Source: Trileptium ribeirensis (lineage: Eukaryota; Nematoda; Enoplea; Enoplida; Thoracostomopsidae). Taken from it: a stretch of 64,000 bases of DNA. The stretch covers positions 1 through 64,000 of the forward strand of contig JASANE010015991.1 of the NCBI GenBank assembly GCA_030248225.1, read 5' to 3'. Numbering within the stretch: position 1 is the stretch's first letter; each line of letters begins with the position of its first letter. The notes beneath the pieces are model-generated. The model worked only from the letters and a program-made list of their open reading frames with translations. It ran no database searches and was not told the DNA's origin. Of this stretch, positions 33,987 through 46,470 are shown piece by piece. Made by a program: the position numbers and the translations under genes.

Positions 33987-34951
33987 TGCAACGGTTCGTA
34001 TCTATCTACTCTATACCCTAAAAGGTTTTTACTTGAACCTCAACGTTGGAATTTGCTAAACGTACCTGCATATCGGTTGCTGTATAACGTTTGTTGTTTA
34101 CTGTTTGTGCCATGCATTAGTGTTTATTATGCGCTATAGTTGTTGATTGTAACTGTGTTGCAAAGGTATGTGTATTGTACGTGTATCTACACAAGATGTG
34201 TGATTATGAATAAGTAATTTATATGTTGGCAAACTTGTGTACATGTGTTTGTGTCTATATGTGCATGTAATGTATTTATCTTGTGCTGGAATTTTTATAC
34301 AGGGCACAGGAGCACTTTAAAACTTAGCTAATTTCGAGAGAGTTTTACATGCGTAACAGAAAATACGAGAGTTATATGTGAGTCTAGGCCATAACTTGAA
34401 AATATATTGAATTTGAGTGTAAGGGTTGGGTGCCTTAAGCATTAGGCCGATATTAGCGGATATGTGTATGTGTATCTGCTGGATTTTCGACTAAAATCGT
34501 AAAATTTGTTTATACTTCGGAATTCGGGAAAATCTATAAAAACTCATTCTCTAACGACTAAAATTCACTTAGGTTTAAGAGGGAATTTTACGGGAGTGGA
34601 ACCAGAGTAAAACTTGGAAAACTTATTATGTAATTTCGATCGCTTAGAGAAATCAATGGGGAGAAAGTTGGGAGCAAACCTCTAGCTCGGGTATTTAAGC
34701 GGTTGCGCAGTTATATCAGGCCTCAGAAGTTGTGCAATCAAGGTGAGTACGGTTCAGCCGTTTATTTGTTTAAACGTTTGTGTAAAAATTGTAATTTGTC
34801 GTAGTGTGGAAATAAACTGTCTTTATTATAAGTGCTACACATTAAGGTCTTCGGATTAAGCTCACAAAATAATATATCCCTTGGTGCTCGCATCGTCGTA
34901 GTTGTGTGTAATCTACCTGTGGGACTAAACACCAAAGGACCACGTAGGACA
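33987..34951 (+). repeat. 3' LTR
   Basis: It starts TGCAACGGTTCGTATC and ends ...CACGTAGGACA. It is collinear with 25767-26764 and shorter by about 33 bases owing to several small deletions. Confidence 0.88.
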
Positions 34952-35669
34952 AAGCTTAGGCGTTTGTCTTAGCTTTGGGTTTTGGCTTAGAAAGGTAAAA
35001 CATCCTATCATTCCGGGGAAACTTGACATGGACAAGTGACCTCGTTGCTCTTTATATGTACAAAATTATCTCAGTAATTTATGCGAAAAACTCAGTTGTT
35101 GAAATCCTGACAATATATCGTAGGTTGTTTAAGCAACGGCTTTAGTTTTTTATACATATGTTTCCAGATAACTAAATTTGCAAATCTTGACTATTTAGCG
35201 AATAACACTACGAAGAATTTGTGAAATCAAGATGAATAATATGTAGCGCAATTTTAGGTCATAATGCGTAACACAGCGTCTGGAAAAAGTTTGCATTTTC
35301 TCTAAAATTGTTGGTTGTTGGTGCTAAACACTGTTGAATTTGCCAATATGTAGAGATTATTTTAACACAACGAGTACCGTACCTGATGAATACAGTCTGC
35401 TTGTGGTAATATTGTAATAATTGTGTGTAATTATTTTATGTATACCGAATACATGTATACACACAATATACCCATTTATTCACATAATCGGAGCAGTCTT
35501 TCTTCACATAGCGTTCAATCGTGCAAAAATTTGTTTGACTGTTTTGTGCCAACCGTAACTCATCACGATATGTATGGATTTTCGAAATTAAGTTTTTGAT
35601 TAAGAGAGTAATATTTATTTAAAGTTTCCGTTTTATGTAGTGCAAAAGGTCAGGTCATTTGTCTAACTA

Positions 35670-36060
35670 AAATTTGCTGACCTGCCCACTGTGGGCGTGG
35701 GGGACTCCACTTCCTAAATTCACACATATCCGTGAGATTTTTTCATATGTCCATCCCTCCACTCGGACGAAACCCACCATGTTTAGCTAAACCCAAAAAT
35801 TTTTTGTGTCTCAAAATTTATGGTTTTTGTATGCAAAATGTTTTTAAAAATTATTACCATTATCTCTAATGCTAAACCGTCATTTTATAGCTTGAAAATA
35901 CATGTAGGGCAGTAAAACTACATAGTATTTTAAAGCAATTTTTCCCTCCACTCACTTTTTCCCTCGATAATAAATATGGGGCACCAGAAGTTCCCTTCCA
36001 GTTCTCGGAAGGTTGTGGACAGGTCAGATTTGTAAAATTGAGAAGGAATGACCATTTTAC
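35670..36060. repeat. Dispersed repeat family D, copy 2
   Basis: Collinear with 5600-6020 (see that entry): CGTGAGATTTTTTC.TATGTCC, CCACTCGGACGAAACCC, CCAAAAATTTTTT and AGTAAAACT occur in order. Confidence 0.7.
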
Positions 36061-36419
36061 TATTTTGGCCAAATAGATTCTCAGATTTTTTAAATTATAT
36101 ATCTTATTTGATCGTATACGTATAATAATAACAAATAGCTATTTGCTTATTGGATGGCAATCAGCTGTTATTCTGTCTCTACGCGACGAATTTGAATCAT
36201 CTTGTTCATCGTCGACAATTGGTTGTAGTGCCTGTACAAAAACTGACAGTGTATGGATATAGTTTAACAGTTAACCCCACAAATGTCATAGATGTATTAT
36301 TAAAACGAAGGGAGTGGAGTTTCCACTGAAAACAGGGGAAAATCGATATAAAATTTTTTGTCTGCTTTTTGACCTTTTGCCCGAAATAACGATTTTGTTA
36401 ATTTCTTACAGCGGGTGTA

Positions 36420-36970
36420 TGTTACGTTATCAAGCACGCTGAATACGACGGTTTTGCTATTTAGAGCCCAACTTGACTATGTAAGATTATTTCAAGGATT
36501 TTACGATCGAAGAATCCCATTTCCAAAATGTAGTAAGTTTGCATTTGGTTATTTATTGCTTACTGGACATCAAGAATTTTCCATGTATAAGTTTTTCGGT
36601 ACACTGAATACGTTGGTTTGGTTATATAGAGTTCAGCACAAATATTTAATACTTTTCAGATGTTTTCAGTGGATGTAGGGTCAATGAATCCGATTGCCAA
36701 AATGCAGTGAGTCTACCCTTCAGTAGTTTGGCTACGTTTTGCATACAGGGAATCAATGGTCTATATATCGATTTTTAGGCATGCTGAATATGATGGTGCG
36801 AATACTTCACCCTATTTCAGTTTTTGATGGGTTTAGGGTCCACGAGGTTTTAAGGTTTCCAATGGGTTCTGTGAGGATTAATGTAGTGTATACATCAAAC
36901 GCAGACTATTTTAAGTGATTACACAATATTACCACTTATGAAACCATGCTCGCTCCGTTTCACCCTAGCT
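36420..36970. repeat. Dispersed repeat family A, copy 4, as ~165-180-base tandem units
   Basis: CTGAATA occurs at 36439, 36604 and 36784, each opening a similar unit (GTT.TGG/TTTTGCTAT, AGAGYYCA, CCRATTKCCAAAATG). The right end, CGCTCCGTTTCACCCTAGCTTGC, matches the end of the copy at 8968-9620. Confidence 0.6.
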
Positions 36971-37145
36971 TGCGTGTTACTGGTATTTGTTTTTGTTTAT
37001 TATTTTTGACACAAAACGTTGAAAACCCTGAAACTTCGTGAATGAACTGTTTGAATACTGGTCTTACCGTGGAATGGACTGGAAATATTTCACATTTAAT
37101 GTCTTAATGATTTAATAACATTTGTCTTTGTTTTTTTCGTTTTAG

Positions 37146-37208
37146 CCCAGGTTCAAAACATTCAACAACTGTACAAAAGCCAACGCCAGGAGAATGAAGC
37201 GCTTAAAA
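37146..37208 (+). CDS. SLMAP-like exon 12 (coiled coil)
   Basis: Acceptor TTTTAG, donor GTAATC, 63 bases, reading TQVQNIQQLYKSQRQENEAL then K. The phase (one base in, one out) matches exon 11 across the LTR element. A CAG five bases downstream of the chosen AG could serve as an alternative acceptor but would break the phase. Confidence 0.78.
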
Positions 37209-37637
37209 GTAATCTTATATTTGTTTACTCAAATACGTATGTAAGTTACAAAATGTCTAATTACTGTGCACTCCGGCCGATAAAGATTTTTGTCGACAAC
37301 GAAAAAATACAGTACTGACAAAAATTTGCTAATTCAAATAAAAATGCCCTAATCGCGGCGCGATAACAGGATAGAATTTAATTTTAAGCTGTTTTGAAAG
37401 AACTAAAAAACTTGTTTACATGAGATCCTTATTTGAGTTTTCTATCCTTCCCGGGATTCACATCTGATTCAATATTTACGGCCGGTATTTGTGCAATGCC
37501 GCCGTATCACCGAAATTGTGATGAAAATTGTTACATTCTTGGTATGCCATCAAACAAGTCATTTGATTGATGAAGTGTCTGACAGTATTGTCAATTATTC
37601 TATTGTGCTTAAAGTTACTGCAGAATAAAAAAGTTAT

Positions 37638-38000
37638 ATGTAGAAGAGTGTGACACTTGGTAATGCTCATGTGCTTTTCGTTTTGTGATAATGTGGTCAT
37701 TCTTCGGTTTCTTGTGTGTACCAACTATCAGTCCCTTGATAACCAGTGAGACCCCCGGAAGCAGGAAGCGAAGACACTGTTGATTGTTACTCTTGTTCTT
37801 ATCTCGTTGGTTATTGGCGACGTGATGGTTTGTCCCCCTCCCCAAGAAACTTGCCCACATTGTGGTGTGTTGCCGATATCGCCCAAAGAACATTCGGAGA
37901 TAACCTGTGCAATATTTAAGTGGGACGATAGGGGAAAGCCGAAAAATAACCACATTATCGATAAAGAGAATGACCGAGTGTCATACTTTTCTGTGATATT
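37638..38000. mobile_element. Small fold-back (MITE-like) element
   Basis: The left arm (GAGTGTGACACTTGG, GATAATGTGGTCATTCTTCGG, 37650-37711) pairs with the right arm (CCGAAAAATAACCACATTATC, CCGAGTGTCATACTTTT, 37939-37989) with mismatches. The GC-richer centre lacks coding sequence. The element lies in the intron between exons 12 and 13. Confidence 0.5.
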
Positions 38001-38222
38001 TGTATAATGAACTCTTAGTTTGAGCAAGTCGTCCACTCGTCAAACAAGTCGTCCATTCTGTACCCTTTTTACCTATACTCGTGAGATATGATTTGGGTAA
38101 ATTCGCACAGAGATTTCATATTCTTTTAGATTTGATATCTCTAATATTGTCGACTTCACTTCACAGCTACCTGTGTAGCTGTATATTTTTCTATTTCTTT
38201 ATTTCGGATGTTGACATTTCAG

Positions 38223-38339
38223 ATAAGCTTCGGAAGGTAACGGAAGAACTCGAATTGCAAAAGAGCCTTCTTTCAACGTCGGGTATGGATATAGACAGCG
38301 TTCAAATGAAACTGCATCGTCAAGCTGCCAGAAATCAAA
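38223..38339 (+). CDS. SLMAP-like exon 13 (coiled coil)
   Basis: Acceptor TTTCAG, donor GTAAAT, 117 bases. It starts NKLRKVTEELELQKSLLSTS, then GMDIDSVQMKLHRQAARNQ. Two helices are separated by a short Ser/Gly turn. The reading frame is open and the phase agrees with both neighbours. Confidence 0.82.
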
Positions 38340-39014
38340 GTAAATTGAAAAGTCGCAAAACCATTTCTTACAACATTACTTTAATTTCATTTATATAATG
38401 AACAACTATATATTACAGCTACATTATTGTATTGAATGAGTCCCCTTTGTGTACGTATACCATGTTGTTCTTTTATCAAAATCATTAACTGAATCGTTCG
38501 TGGTCATATTTATGTCATCGGTATTTGCATTTTAATGGACCCGAACAAGGGTTCTGTGATGTAGGAACGGAATTTGCGTACATGCACATTTCTACATTTC
38601 GCACGGTTATCGGTGTTTAGACATGGTGAATCGGATAGCTATGTTCGCGGTCTGTCGTACAGACAGCACATGTTAAGTCGTATAATATCGACCGCTAACA
38701 ACAACTACATTTTGCTGTATCACAATCGCAAATTTTTGTTCGCTTACATAACGAAAAATAATAACTTTGTGCATTGGTCGCTTTTACGATCGTGAACTGA
38801 TTTGCCAAAAGAACAACCAAGTGTATTTACCCAAAGTGGACTCACGCGTACGACAAAACTAATAAGAAATACTCAAATACTATTATATATTATACTTTTG
38901 CTATATTTAAATTATTAAAAAAGTATTCTTACACGGGCAGTCCAGCAGAGCCAAGTACTTGCTATGTTTGCTACTATTCTCAATAATCCCACGTAACCAT
39001 ATTATTAATTTTAG

Positions 39015-39090
39015 CCGAATTTGCGTTGCTCAAAGATGAATGTTCGTCGCTTCTAACTAGGATTTCGGCGATCGAAAAGGAAATCAAATC
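39015..39090 (+). CDS. SLMAP-like exon 14 (coiled coil)
   Basis: Acceptor TTTTAG, donor GTAAGT, 76 bases, entering one over and leaving two over. It reads TEFALLKDECSSLLTRISAI then EKEIK. Its exit phase fits both the next exon (41136) and, directly, the exon at 58170. Confidence 0.82.
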
Positions 39091-39639
39091 GTAAGTATCT
39101 GAAGTTGTTTCGTAAGTGTATTTCGACCGGTAGTACGACACTGCTTCTCTATGGGGAAAATAATTCAAATCCTGCTTTTTGGAAATTATCGGAAATTTTA
39201 TGCTGACATATAAGTGATATTACAATTTATATATGGTGCAATTTTATATTTGTGTTATATGATTCTAGCTAGTATACTATAGTATAGACAGAATAGATAT
39301 GGATATAACTTGCCGGCGCAGTGAAATAATGATTAATATATATTTATGTATTAGGTACAAAGGTCTTCCTCATAATAAGTTTATACAGCATCTTTTAGTA
39401 TTTTCGATGTAACAGATCCATTCTGGATCGTTACGCGATAGACTAATCCCCTCTAAAGTGTAATGGGCAACATTATGGAATCATAAGATTATGCCCGTTG
39501 TAGAAATCAGAACCAAAATCAATGTTTTTTAACAAAGTCTATGTTCATCTCCCCTGGGCGAGTATGTGTGCGTTTGTGACCGTGTATGAACTAAGTACTT
39601 GTGAGCTTAATGCATTTGGCATTATTCATATTTACTGTC

Positions 39640-39765
39640 GCTCATTAATGTAATTATTGTATGATCTATCATTACCATTGCATGGGCTGTTTTTATTGTA
39701 TAATCTATCATTGCCTTTGTATGAGTCATTGTTATAATTGTACGATCTTGGCTAATTACTAGGAT
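39640..39765. repeat. Degenerate minisatellite, ~38-base units
   Basis: Iterations of ATTRYCWTTGYATGRGYYRTT followed by TATAATYT/TGTACGATC. A related block at 40728-40840 has the same units. Confidence 0.5.
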
Positions 39766-40079
39766 CTTGGCAACATGCCGAGTGTATGAATTCGGAGAAA
39801 TGAGAAACTGTAACGTCAAAATACAGTGGAACAACTCATTAAAATATATTCCTGTTCGAGAAAGATGTAATTCACGAAAAAATATTTATTAATCTGCTGT
39901 TCAATAAGGCATAGATGCAGCAAACCTGCGAAGGTTAACTCAACCTCTCAAGTGCTTACGAATCGTGAACAACATATCTATGTAATCTATGTATATATAA
40001 GAATCATAACAAAAGCTCAGTAGCACAGAAAACATAAATAAAATTTGCTGCAGACCGTATGACACTCGTCCCTTTATTT

Positions 40080-40680
40080 TGAGCCACAAATCTGTTAATA
40101 TACCGTTGGAAACGGTAATTTCACGGATGACTATATATGGCGTCGGGCCCAAATTTGGCCTCAAATACCAATTGACCCAGGGGTCCTACATCAAATCTGT
40201 TGGCACCCGCAGGTAGCCCACAGCAGCTCTATCCACACACCAGATTTCATTCGAATCGTATGAGTGGTTACATAGCTACACCTCGACAAAATTTGACCAA
40301 AATTTTGCAAATTTGTCCATTTTCAAACGTCCCCCATGCTCTATAGGGACCCTACCAAAACAATTTATATACCCATAAATAAAGCTTAATAGGACACATG
40401 ATTAGTTATCAAAATTATTCAAATCGGCTCAAAGGTTGTCGAGTTATGAGCAAAAATGACCCAAAAATAGCCCATATTAGCCGTGTACCCCTGGGTACCA
40501 CCTTTGACCCCCTATAGTGGGACGTGGGTGGGCCAAATCGGAATAAAACCTCCAAAAGGCAATCTAGAGTATTGCAGTTTTTATAAAGAGGCCTCACACG
40601 TCCATATCTGTTTATGTTGAGATAACGAAGTCCTGTTAACAGAGAACAATAAACAGACGACCATCTTTTTCACCAGAGTG
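40080..40680. repeat. Probable old repeat element between two minisatellite blocks
   Basis: Relatively GC-rich sequence (GGCGTCGGGCCCAAATTTGG, GGTACCACCTTTGACCCCCT) sits between the related minisatellite blocks. No ORF or terminal repeat was found, so it is probably an inserted or satellite-derived segment. Confidence 0.3.
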
Positions 40681-40727
40681 CGGTCTAGTGAGATTTTTTT
40701 GTATTCCGAAGCTAGCGCATCTCTATC

Positions 40728-40840
40728 TCCGAATTCATTACCATTGTATGAGCTATTGTTGTAATTCTATGACTTATGATTACCATTGTATAGTCCACTA
40801 TTATACTTGTTTGACCTGTCAATATAATCATACTACATAT
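40728..40840. repeat. Degenerate minisatellite, ~38-base units, second block
   Basis: CATTACCATTGTATGAGCTA then TTGTTGTAATTCTATGACTT, repeating twice more with changes. Same family as 39640-39765. Confidence 0.5.
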
Positions 40841-41135
40841 TGTCGAAATCGCCAGTATAAGCGGTCGAATGTTGATTTACGTATATACGTATTTGATTTT
40901 TTGTGGTCTTATATTGACTATATACATACCATTTTATTCGTGTCATTTTTATATCGTGTGTTGACAATTTCATGATTTGGTGAGGTATTTCTGGATACCT
41001 TACAGTTCCCGACCCGTGTTTTGTACCTGTATTATGCGATCTTTTTACTCATAATAGGTATAAAACATGAAATGACGCTATGTGAGAGGAAAGAGAGCAC
41101 TTAGGTTGTAAGTGAGAAAAAATTTACATTTTAAG

Positions 41136-41229
41136 GAACCCGTCCGTACCGCCCATACCTACAAAAAAGTGTCCGAGTTGTGGCTGTTCTCCATCCAGCG
41201 AACAGCAAATTTTGGAAAATCTTAAAATT
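41136..41229 (+). CDS. SLMAP-like exon 15 (Pro/Cys-rich; phase problem downstream)
   Basis: Acceptor TTTTAAG is weak and follows a purine-rich stretch; donor is GTAAGT. The 94 bases read NPSVPPIPTKKCPSCGCSPS, then SEQQILENLKI. The CPSCGC motif and the EQQ after it recall the CQQCEDQQ point in SLMAP, which favours a real exon. It ends in phase 0, whereas the next exon I recognise (58170) needs two carried bases. Either a short exon is missing in the following 17 kb, or this is an optional exon whose inclusion gives an early stop. Confidence 0.62.
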
Positions 41230-42009
41230 GTAAGTATAAAACATTATCAATTTCCTCAGTGTTATTTTAACTGTGGACGAGGAAAATTTTAGCGAACAAA
41301 ATGAATTTTAAAATGTTAATTCCCAATTTTCGGAATTGAAGGTCATCGCTGTTCCAGTCCACAACGCTGGTACGTTTAGAAATTTTAAGCGGGCTAGACT
41401 TTTCCGGCACAAAACGGTTCGATTTTTCCAATGAGAAGCCGCACGAAATTCACGTACTTAGGAAGGATTAACTGAGGTTCGTCTCTAAATTTGGGTGTTG
41501 GCATGAATTATAAATAGTTATTTTATTAATTACTTAATGTATATCGATACAAAAATTATAGTAAGGTTTTCCGGACTCTAGGGTTAAATTTGAGCCCTGT
41601 ATGAACCGTGGTGTGGCCACCTTGGGTACAGTGTCCATAAAAATTACGGAAATTTTCCGGGTGGGCATATTTGGCTTATCTACCCATGGTTGTGTTCCCT
41701 CTTTAGTCCCTGAAATATTACCTTTGCCCGTTTAAGGCCTCTGATGCTTTCTGTTTTCCTACTGTAATCCAGGATGGGCTCACCTGAGAACCTGGATTCC
41801 TCCTCTTCCTCTTATCCCTGTGGTGTTGGGTATCAAAACAATCTGCTTGAGGAGCCGAGTCTGGATCCTAGGTTGGTAGCTCGCTTAGCCCCCAGGGTGA
41901 GGGATTAGGAACCCTTTCACATGTCCCACTCCCGCGTTTATTTGTTTGTTTTTCTCTGTTGTTGTTTTCGAAAACAGGTACCGTATCTACCTGGAGCCGT
42001 GTCACCCAT

Positions 42010-42260
42010 ATACTTGGATATATACATGTCTATAATTATAATTGAAGACTTTAATATAAATCGACATTAAATATTGCTTAATATATTTAGTCAGCAAACA
42101 GTATGTATATAATAAACTTAATATAAAATTAATGCAGTAATATAGTTAATATATTTATTAAGTAAATATAGTTAGTATATTTATGAATTTATTATTAAGA
42201 TATAGTTTATTAATATTATTAAGTAAATATTATATAACTAATAAATTATGATTAAGTTAG
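42010..42260. other. Very AT-rich block
   Basis: Almost pure A/T with repeated TTAATATATTTA(GT)TAAGTAAATAT phrases. Similar blocks are at 47510-47640, 48480-48790 and 50990-51230, all within the same 17 kb intron. Confidence 0.6.
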
Positions 42261-42280
42261 TGCAACAGCGGCGTTAGGTA

Positions 42281-42563
42281 ACGCAATGCCCATACGACCC
42301 CGCTATCGTAACCTCAAGGGCGGACCTACGGGATTCAATCTTTTTCTCGGTCGGTTGCAAGAAGCCACGGAACTTAGCAAGCCCCAGGAGCGCTTCACAC
42401 GGTGTGTTCTAATCATGTCGGATGGGTTGCCCACGTATTCTATGTGGTAATATCTTTGAGGTCCCCAGGAAGGTTGGCTCTGTCGCCTGCTCACCGGCCA
42501 AAGATACCACTATTTTCTATCCTAGTTCCACCTGGAAGTGTCAGTTTGATTGATTGATTGATT
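42281..42563 (+). repeat. Dispersed GC-rich repeat family E, copy 1, with TTGA tail
   Basis: Collinear with the minus strand of 56551-56820: GCAATGCCCATACGACCCC, GGGCGGACCTA, CTCGGTCGG or CTCGGCAG, GCAAGCC.C.GGAGCG.TTCAC, GGTCCCC and CTGGAAGTGTCA occur in order. The copy ends in four and a half TTGA units (42546-42563), typical of the 3' end of RTE/CR1-type LINEs or their SINEs. Confidence 0.65.
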
Positions 42564-45500
42564 CTTTTGGCCCTAGCCCACAGTAGGGTCCGACAATCCT
42601 AGACGTTTAACATCGGATCGCGGCTGGTCGATTCAAGCTAAACGATCGGTTGGTTGATCGTCCCTTCTAGACTTTTCTATCAACGGTGGCGGGGAGTTAT
42701 TGGGGAAATTTCCCGTCGCCCGAGCCGTACTTACTCATTGAGGCATCGGCGAATTACGCTAAAGCTTGCGACCTTTTCGCGTCAAGCATGAGTGCAGGTC
42801 GTCGATCGGGGCGACTATTTCCAACACTTTCAATACGTGTCGCTACATAGGGCATCAAAAACTCGGGACCACCATGGGGTTTTCCTGAATTAACATTAAT
42901 TTATAAGCAAATCGCACACACACACAAACATGAGTGCAACGGTTAAGGCAATAGGATAATGCTGTAAATGCACATCATAAGTATGCGAACGTTACAACTA
43001 CAATTAAGGTCAGGGTCATGTCGGGGTCTTCTCCCTTTTAATTGGAGGCTCACAGCCGTCAACATTTTGTCAAAATTAATTACTCTTTTTTGACGACGTC
43101 TGTGCTTGCCTTACTGGACACGGGGGGCTAGGCTAAAAGGGAATCGCACGCGGGAAGGGCTCGAGGCTAATTATACAACACCACTTGGCTGGCTTAGGCA
43201 ATCTAAGGGCGGCATAATCAGGAAACATCGGGTTTGGAGTCAAAAGTACGCTTCGAGGGTATGAAGGAAAGCGCTGAAGACCGATAGTTCGAGGTTGCTC
43301 ATCCTATTCGACATCGAATCAACTGCTATAGCACACGATACGGATGTTCATTACAAAGATACAAACATACGACATACAAAAAGCACTGAAAACAACTTCC
43401 AGTAGCAAGAGTATATACAATACAAAGGCTGAGGTTCGACTCCGAAACGGTGCGACTCGTTGAAATGACATGCATGACAGTAAATAAATTTGTGATTGAA
43501 TTAGCTATACATCATCTTATATATATATGCTGTGAATCTATATAATGTTGTATCAGTGTATCGCTGCGAAAGATTCTTTTCGGGCGACAAAGCTTTATGT
43601 ACTCGTGGCTCGGGATTTGGTGCTCCCAGAGGTACAATACTTATCATAACCAAAGATATCTATATATACTCGCACAATCATGCAGGGAAGGTCTCTTTTA
43701 AACGGCAAACTGTGTTAGCGGTTGGCCTTTTTGTGTCAGCTCTGCTTAAACCTATCCGATGGCCAGTTCGCTGGCACTTAGAATACCTAGTGTGACTGGC
43801 TAAGCGCGCCAGTATGGGCAAAAGTTCACTATATACACGTACTACAGACCAGAGATATGGTTACCGATTTGGGGGGACGGACTACGGAAAATGTGGTGGA
43901 TTTGACGTCAAGTAACGATCGGTTTCGGCGGGTTGTGCGACTCGTTCGCGTTCAGGAACATCATCCTTGATCGACACAAATACAAAGTAAAATAGTATAT
44001 ATTATTATATATTTTTTAATTGCCTAAGCTCAGCTGAATTGTAACTAGAAAACATATCGTGTGTAGCCATTTTTGATGGTTACACTCGTGAACCACTGCG
44101 TACCAGAGGCGCGTAATGCGAAGTGCTCGGCTTATAGGTCCCGGTAAAGGTAGATTGGGAACAAGTTTTCCCAAATTTGGATTTCCTAAAAAAGTTTGAT
44201 TTCCTATTAGAAATTTCCTACTACTTTTGTACATAACTCCTAACTTATCAAACGTGGGTAAAATGATAATGTGTTTTGTCAGCGAAGTTTTGTGGAAATT
44301 TGTAATTTCTAAAAAGGCGCTGGATCGAGCCGTATCCTGGGAAGATCGCTAAAATGGGAAATTTAGGATCAATTTGGCTTCCACTAGCGACCTAATGTGA
44401 AATTCAGCTCACCTAAACTGTTTTCTGGGCCCCTACTGAAAAACACGGGTTCTCATTGGGTAATGTAAGAATACTGATGAATAAGTTTCAAGTGCCATTT
44501 AATAAGGTCGTTATTTTCATCCTAAATTTTCTTGCTGTCCCGAAGCACAGGCTATAATTACACAAGGTCAAGAGGGGGAGACCTTAATTTCTCCGGGTTG
44601 TTACGAACTTCTAATCTACGTCATGGAATAGTATTCTCACTAGCATTGACGTTGTCGCTGTAATGGGGACTCTTGTATAAAAAGATGTTTCGAAGACTTA
44701 GACTGTCCTCGAGATCAAAGCAAGCTTACTTAGTATTAATTTTGCTAAATGGTCCTCTTAGTCACTAGTTTGCGAAAAAGCATTTAAATATTGGGGTGAT
44801 GTTTCTAAATACGATTTGACCTAAATAACTGCAATATATAACCTTCTTAATTCACAGTCGCATTCAGTTCTAGGCGAGATCCTTTCTAATTGTCCATCAA
44901 TCTTCTATGGGAATTTTGTCAAAGGGCTGAAACGTAGCCTCAGTCCCTAGTTTCTACGATTAAGGATCAAAACGATATCCCTATCGGAACGTTGTCTGAT
45001 TTCCTAACAAAAGGCCTAACTTAACTACATTTGGAGAACTTGAGGACCACATTGATCCCTAGAATCACGAATTTACTATATACAAATTTTCTATTCAACT
45101 TGAACTTTGATCCACCGCAAAGAAAGATCGCACTGCCGCAATTATTGGATTCCCAGTGCGGAAATACTATATACGGGTCGTCAAAAATTGGTTCGTCCTG
45201 TGTGGTTTTTCTTAAACTAACTATTGGGTTTCTTAACTAGTCCTCACTCGAAAACGAGTAACAGCATGGTTTAGCTCGCGAGCGGACCTTTGCCTAAACA
45301 ATTAACCACTCTGGAGCTATCCCGAACTTCCACGAGCGCAGCCGGGTTGAAATACTTCATCTACTTAACGGGTTCCTAGTATTTTGCATGTCCGAACTCT
45401 ATTTCTCAAAGTGGAATCATTTTGCTATTTTAATCGGGTCGCTAGTCATCGTTGCGAAGCAATGGTACTAGTATACTATGGGAACTCTCTTAAGTTGATG

Positions 45501-46140
45501 AACCGTGAGTTAATCAATGCGACACCTTAAACAAGTTATCTCCATTAGTTGGTTTACGTAAATTGTATAGCCATATTATACGTTTGTATGATTTTACGCT
45601 ATTTTCGGGGCATGAGGGCATCCGGAAGAAGTTTGTTTACCAGCCAAGATTCAATTCAGCATGCAAATTTAAGGGCAACGATAACTTTTAGGTCATAGCC
45701 ACGTGTCCTAAAATAAAACATTTTCTGTGCAGAAGCTACCAAATGACACGCTATAATTGTCTCAATCCCTATAGAAATTTAGTCAAATTTTCGTAGTTTC
45801 TAATTATTGCAGTGGATTTATTCCACAGAAACCAACGGTCAATATGCAACCATTGAGAAGTTTCCTAATGCTACAAAACCAAAGCTATGGTCCCAAATTA
45901 TTGTTCGATTCCTCGGTTTTGGACGAGCTTCTTAGCCGAACTTAAAATTATGAATTTCTAAAAATTGTGTCAGTCTTTCTTTGTGGAAATTTACAAACAG
46001 GCTGAACTTGAGACACTTGCTTGATTTCTGAGGGCCGGGTCACCGTTACTTTCAAAAATTGTTCCGTCGAGTCCTTTCAAAAATTGTTCCGTCGGGTCGA
46101 GGCCAGACAGACACGACATCGCTCCTAGCGATGTTGCTAA
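42564..46140. other. Intron sequence, unrecognised
   Basis: Mixed composition, GC-richer near 42600-43250 (for example CGACGATCG-like and GGTCGATTC phrases), then AT-rich. No ORF of note. A 25-base unit (TTCAAAAATTGTTCCGTCG) is duplicated at about 46051-46098. Confidence 0.4.
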
Positions 46141-46470
46141 AATTTGTGTACTAAGCTTTGCCGTTTTATATCAAATTTACGAACACTATTAAATTTGATA
46201 CGGCATTTACAGCGACGATGTATCCGATATTGGTGACTCCGGTACAGCCGGGCTGCACTGATGATACTTGTAAGCTAGAGAGACACAAAAGAAATTGGCA
46301 AACAGACTATAAAGCTAAATCTGAAAGTATGGCTATGAAACTAAATCTAGTTCAACGCTACTGTGTACAAACCTGGGTGCCTTTTGCTTTGCTCGGGTTA
46401 AAATTTATTATGGTTATTGAACAAGCCATTGCTTTGCCGGGCTCAATGGCTCAAATGGAAGGTTGAACGA

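Larger units (their letters stand above)
25767..34951 (+). mobile_element. LTR retrotransposon, gag only (no recognisable pol)
   Basis: Two ~1 kb direct repeats (25767-26764 and 33987-34951) flank a 7.2 kb interior. LTRs start TG and end near ACA. A purine tract (GGAAGAGGGGG, 33973-33983) directly precedes the 3' LTR. An intact gag-like ORF begins 170 bases after the 5' LTR. The 5.5 kb after gag has no reverse transcriptase, RNase H or integrase that I can recognise in any frame. The LTRs differ by scattered substitutions and several indels, so the insertion is not fresh. No target-site duplication is obvious. The element lies in the same orientation as the host gene, between exons 11 and 12. 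Confidence 0.85.

Noticed and set aside
43403..43443. tRNA-like B box GGTTCGACTCC with a weak A-box-like TAGCAAGAG upstream
   Set aside because: The boxes start only 30 bases apart and there is no acceptor stem or cloverleaf, so it is not a tRNA. A SINE promoter cannot be excluded but is unsupported.
46158..46466. 102-codon plus-strand ORF
   Set aside because: No recognisable domain, no splice sites that fit the host gene and no second copy. Kept only as context of the hairpin.
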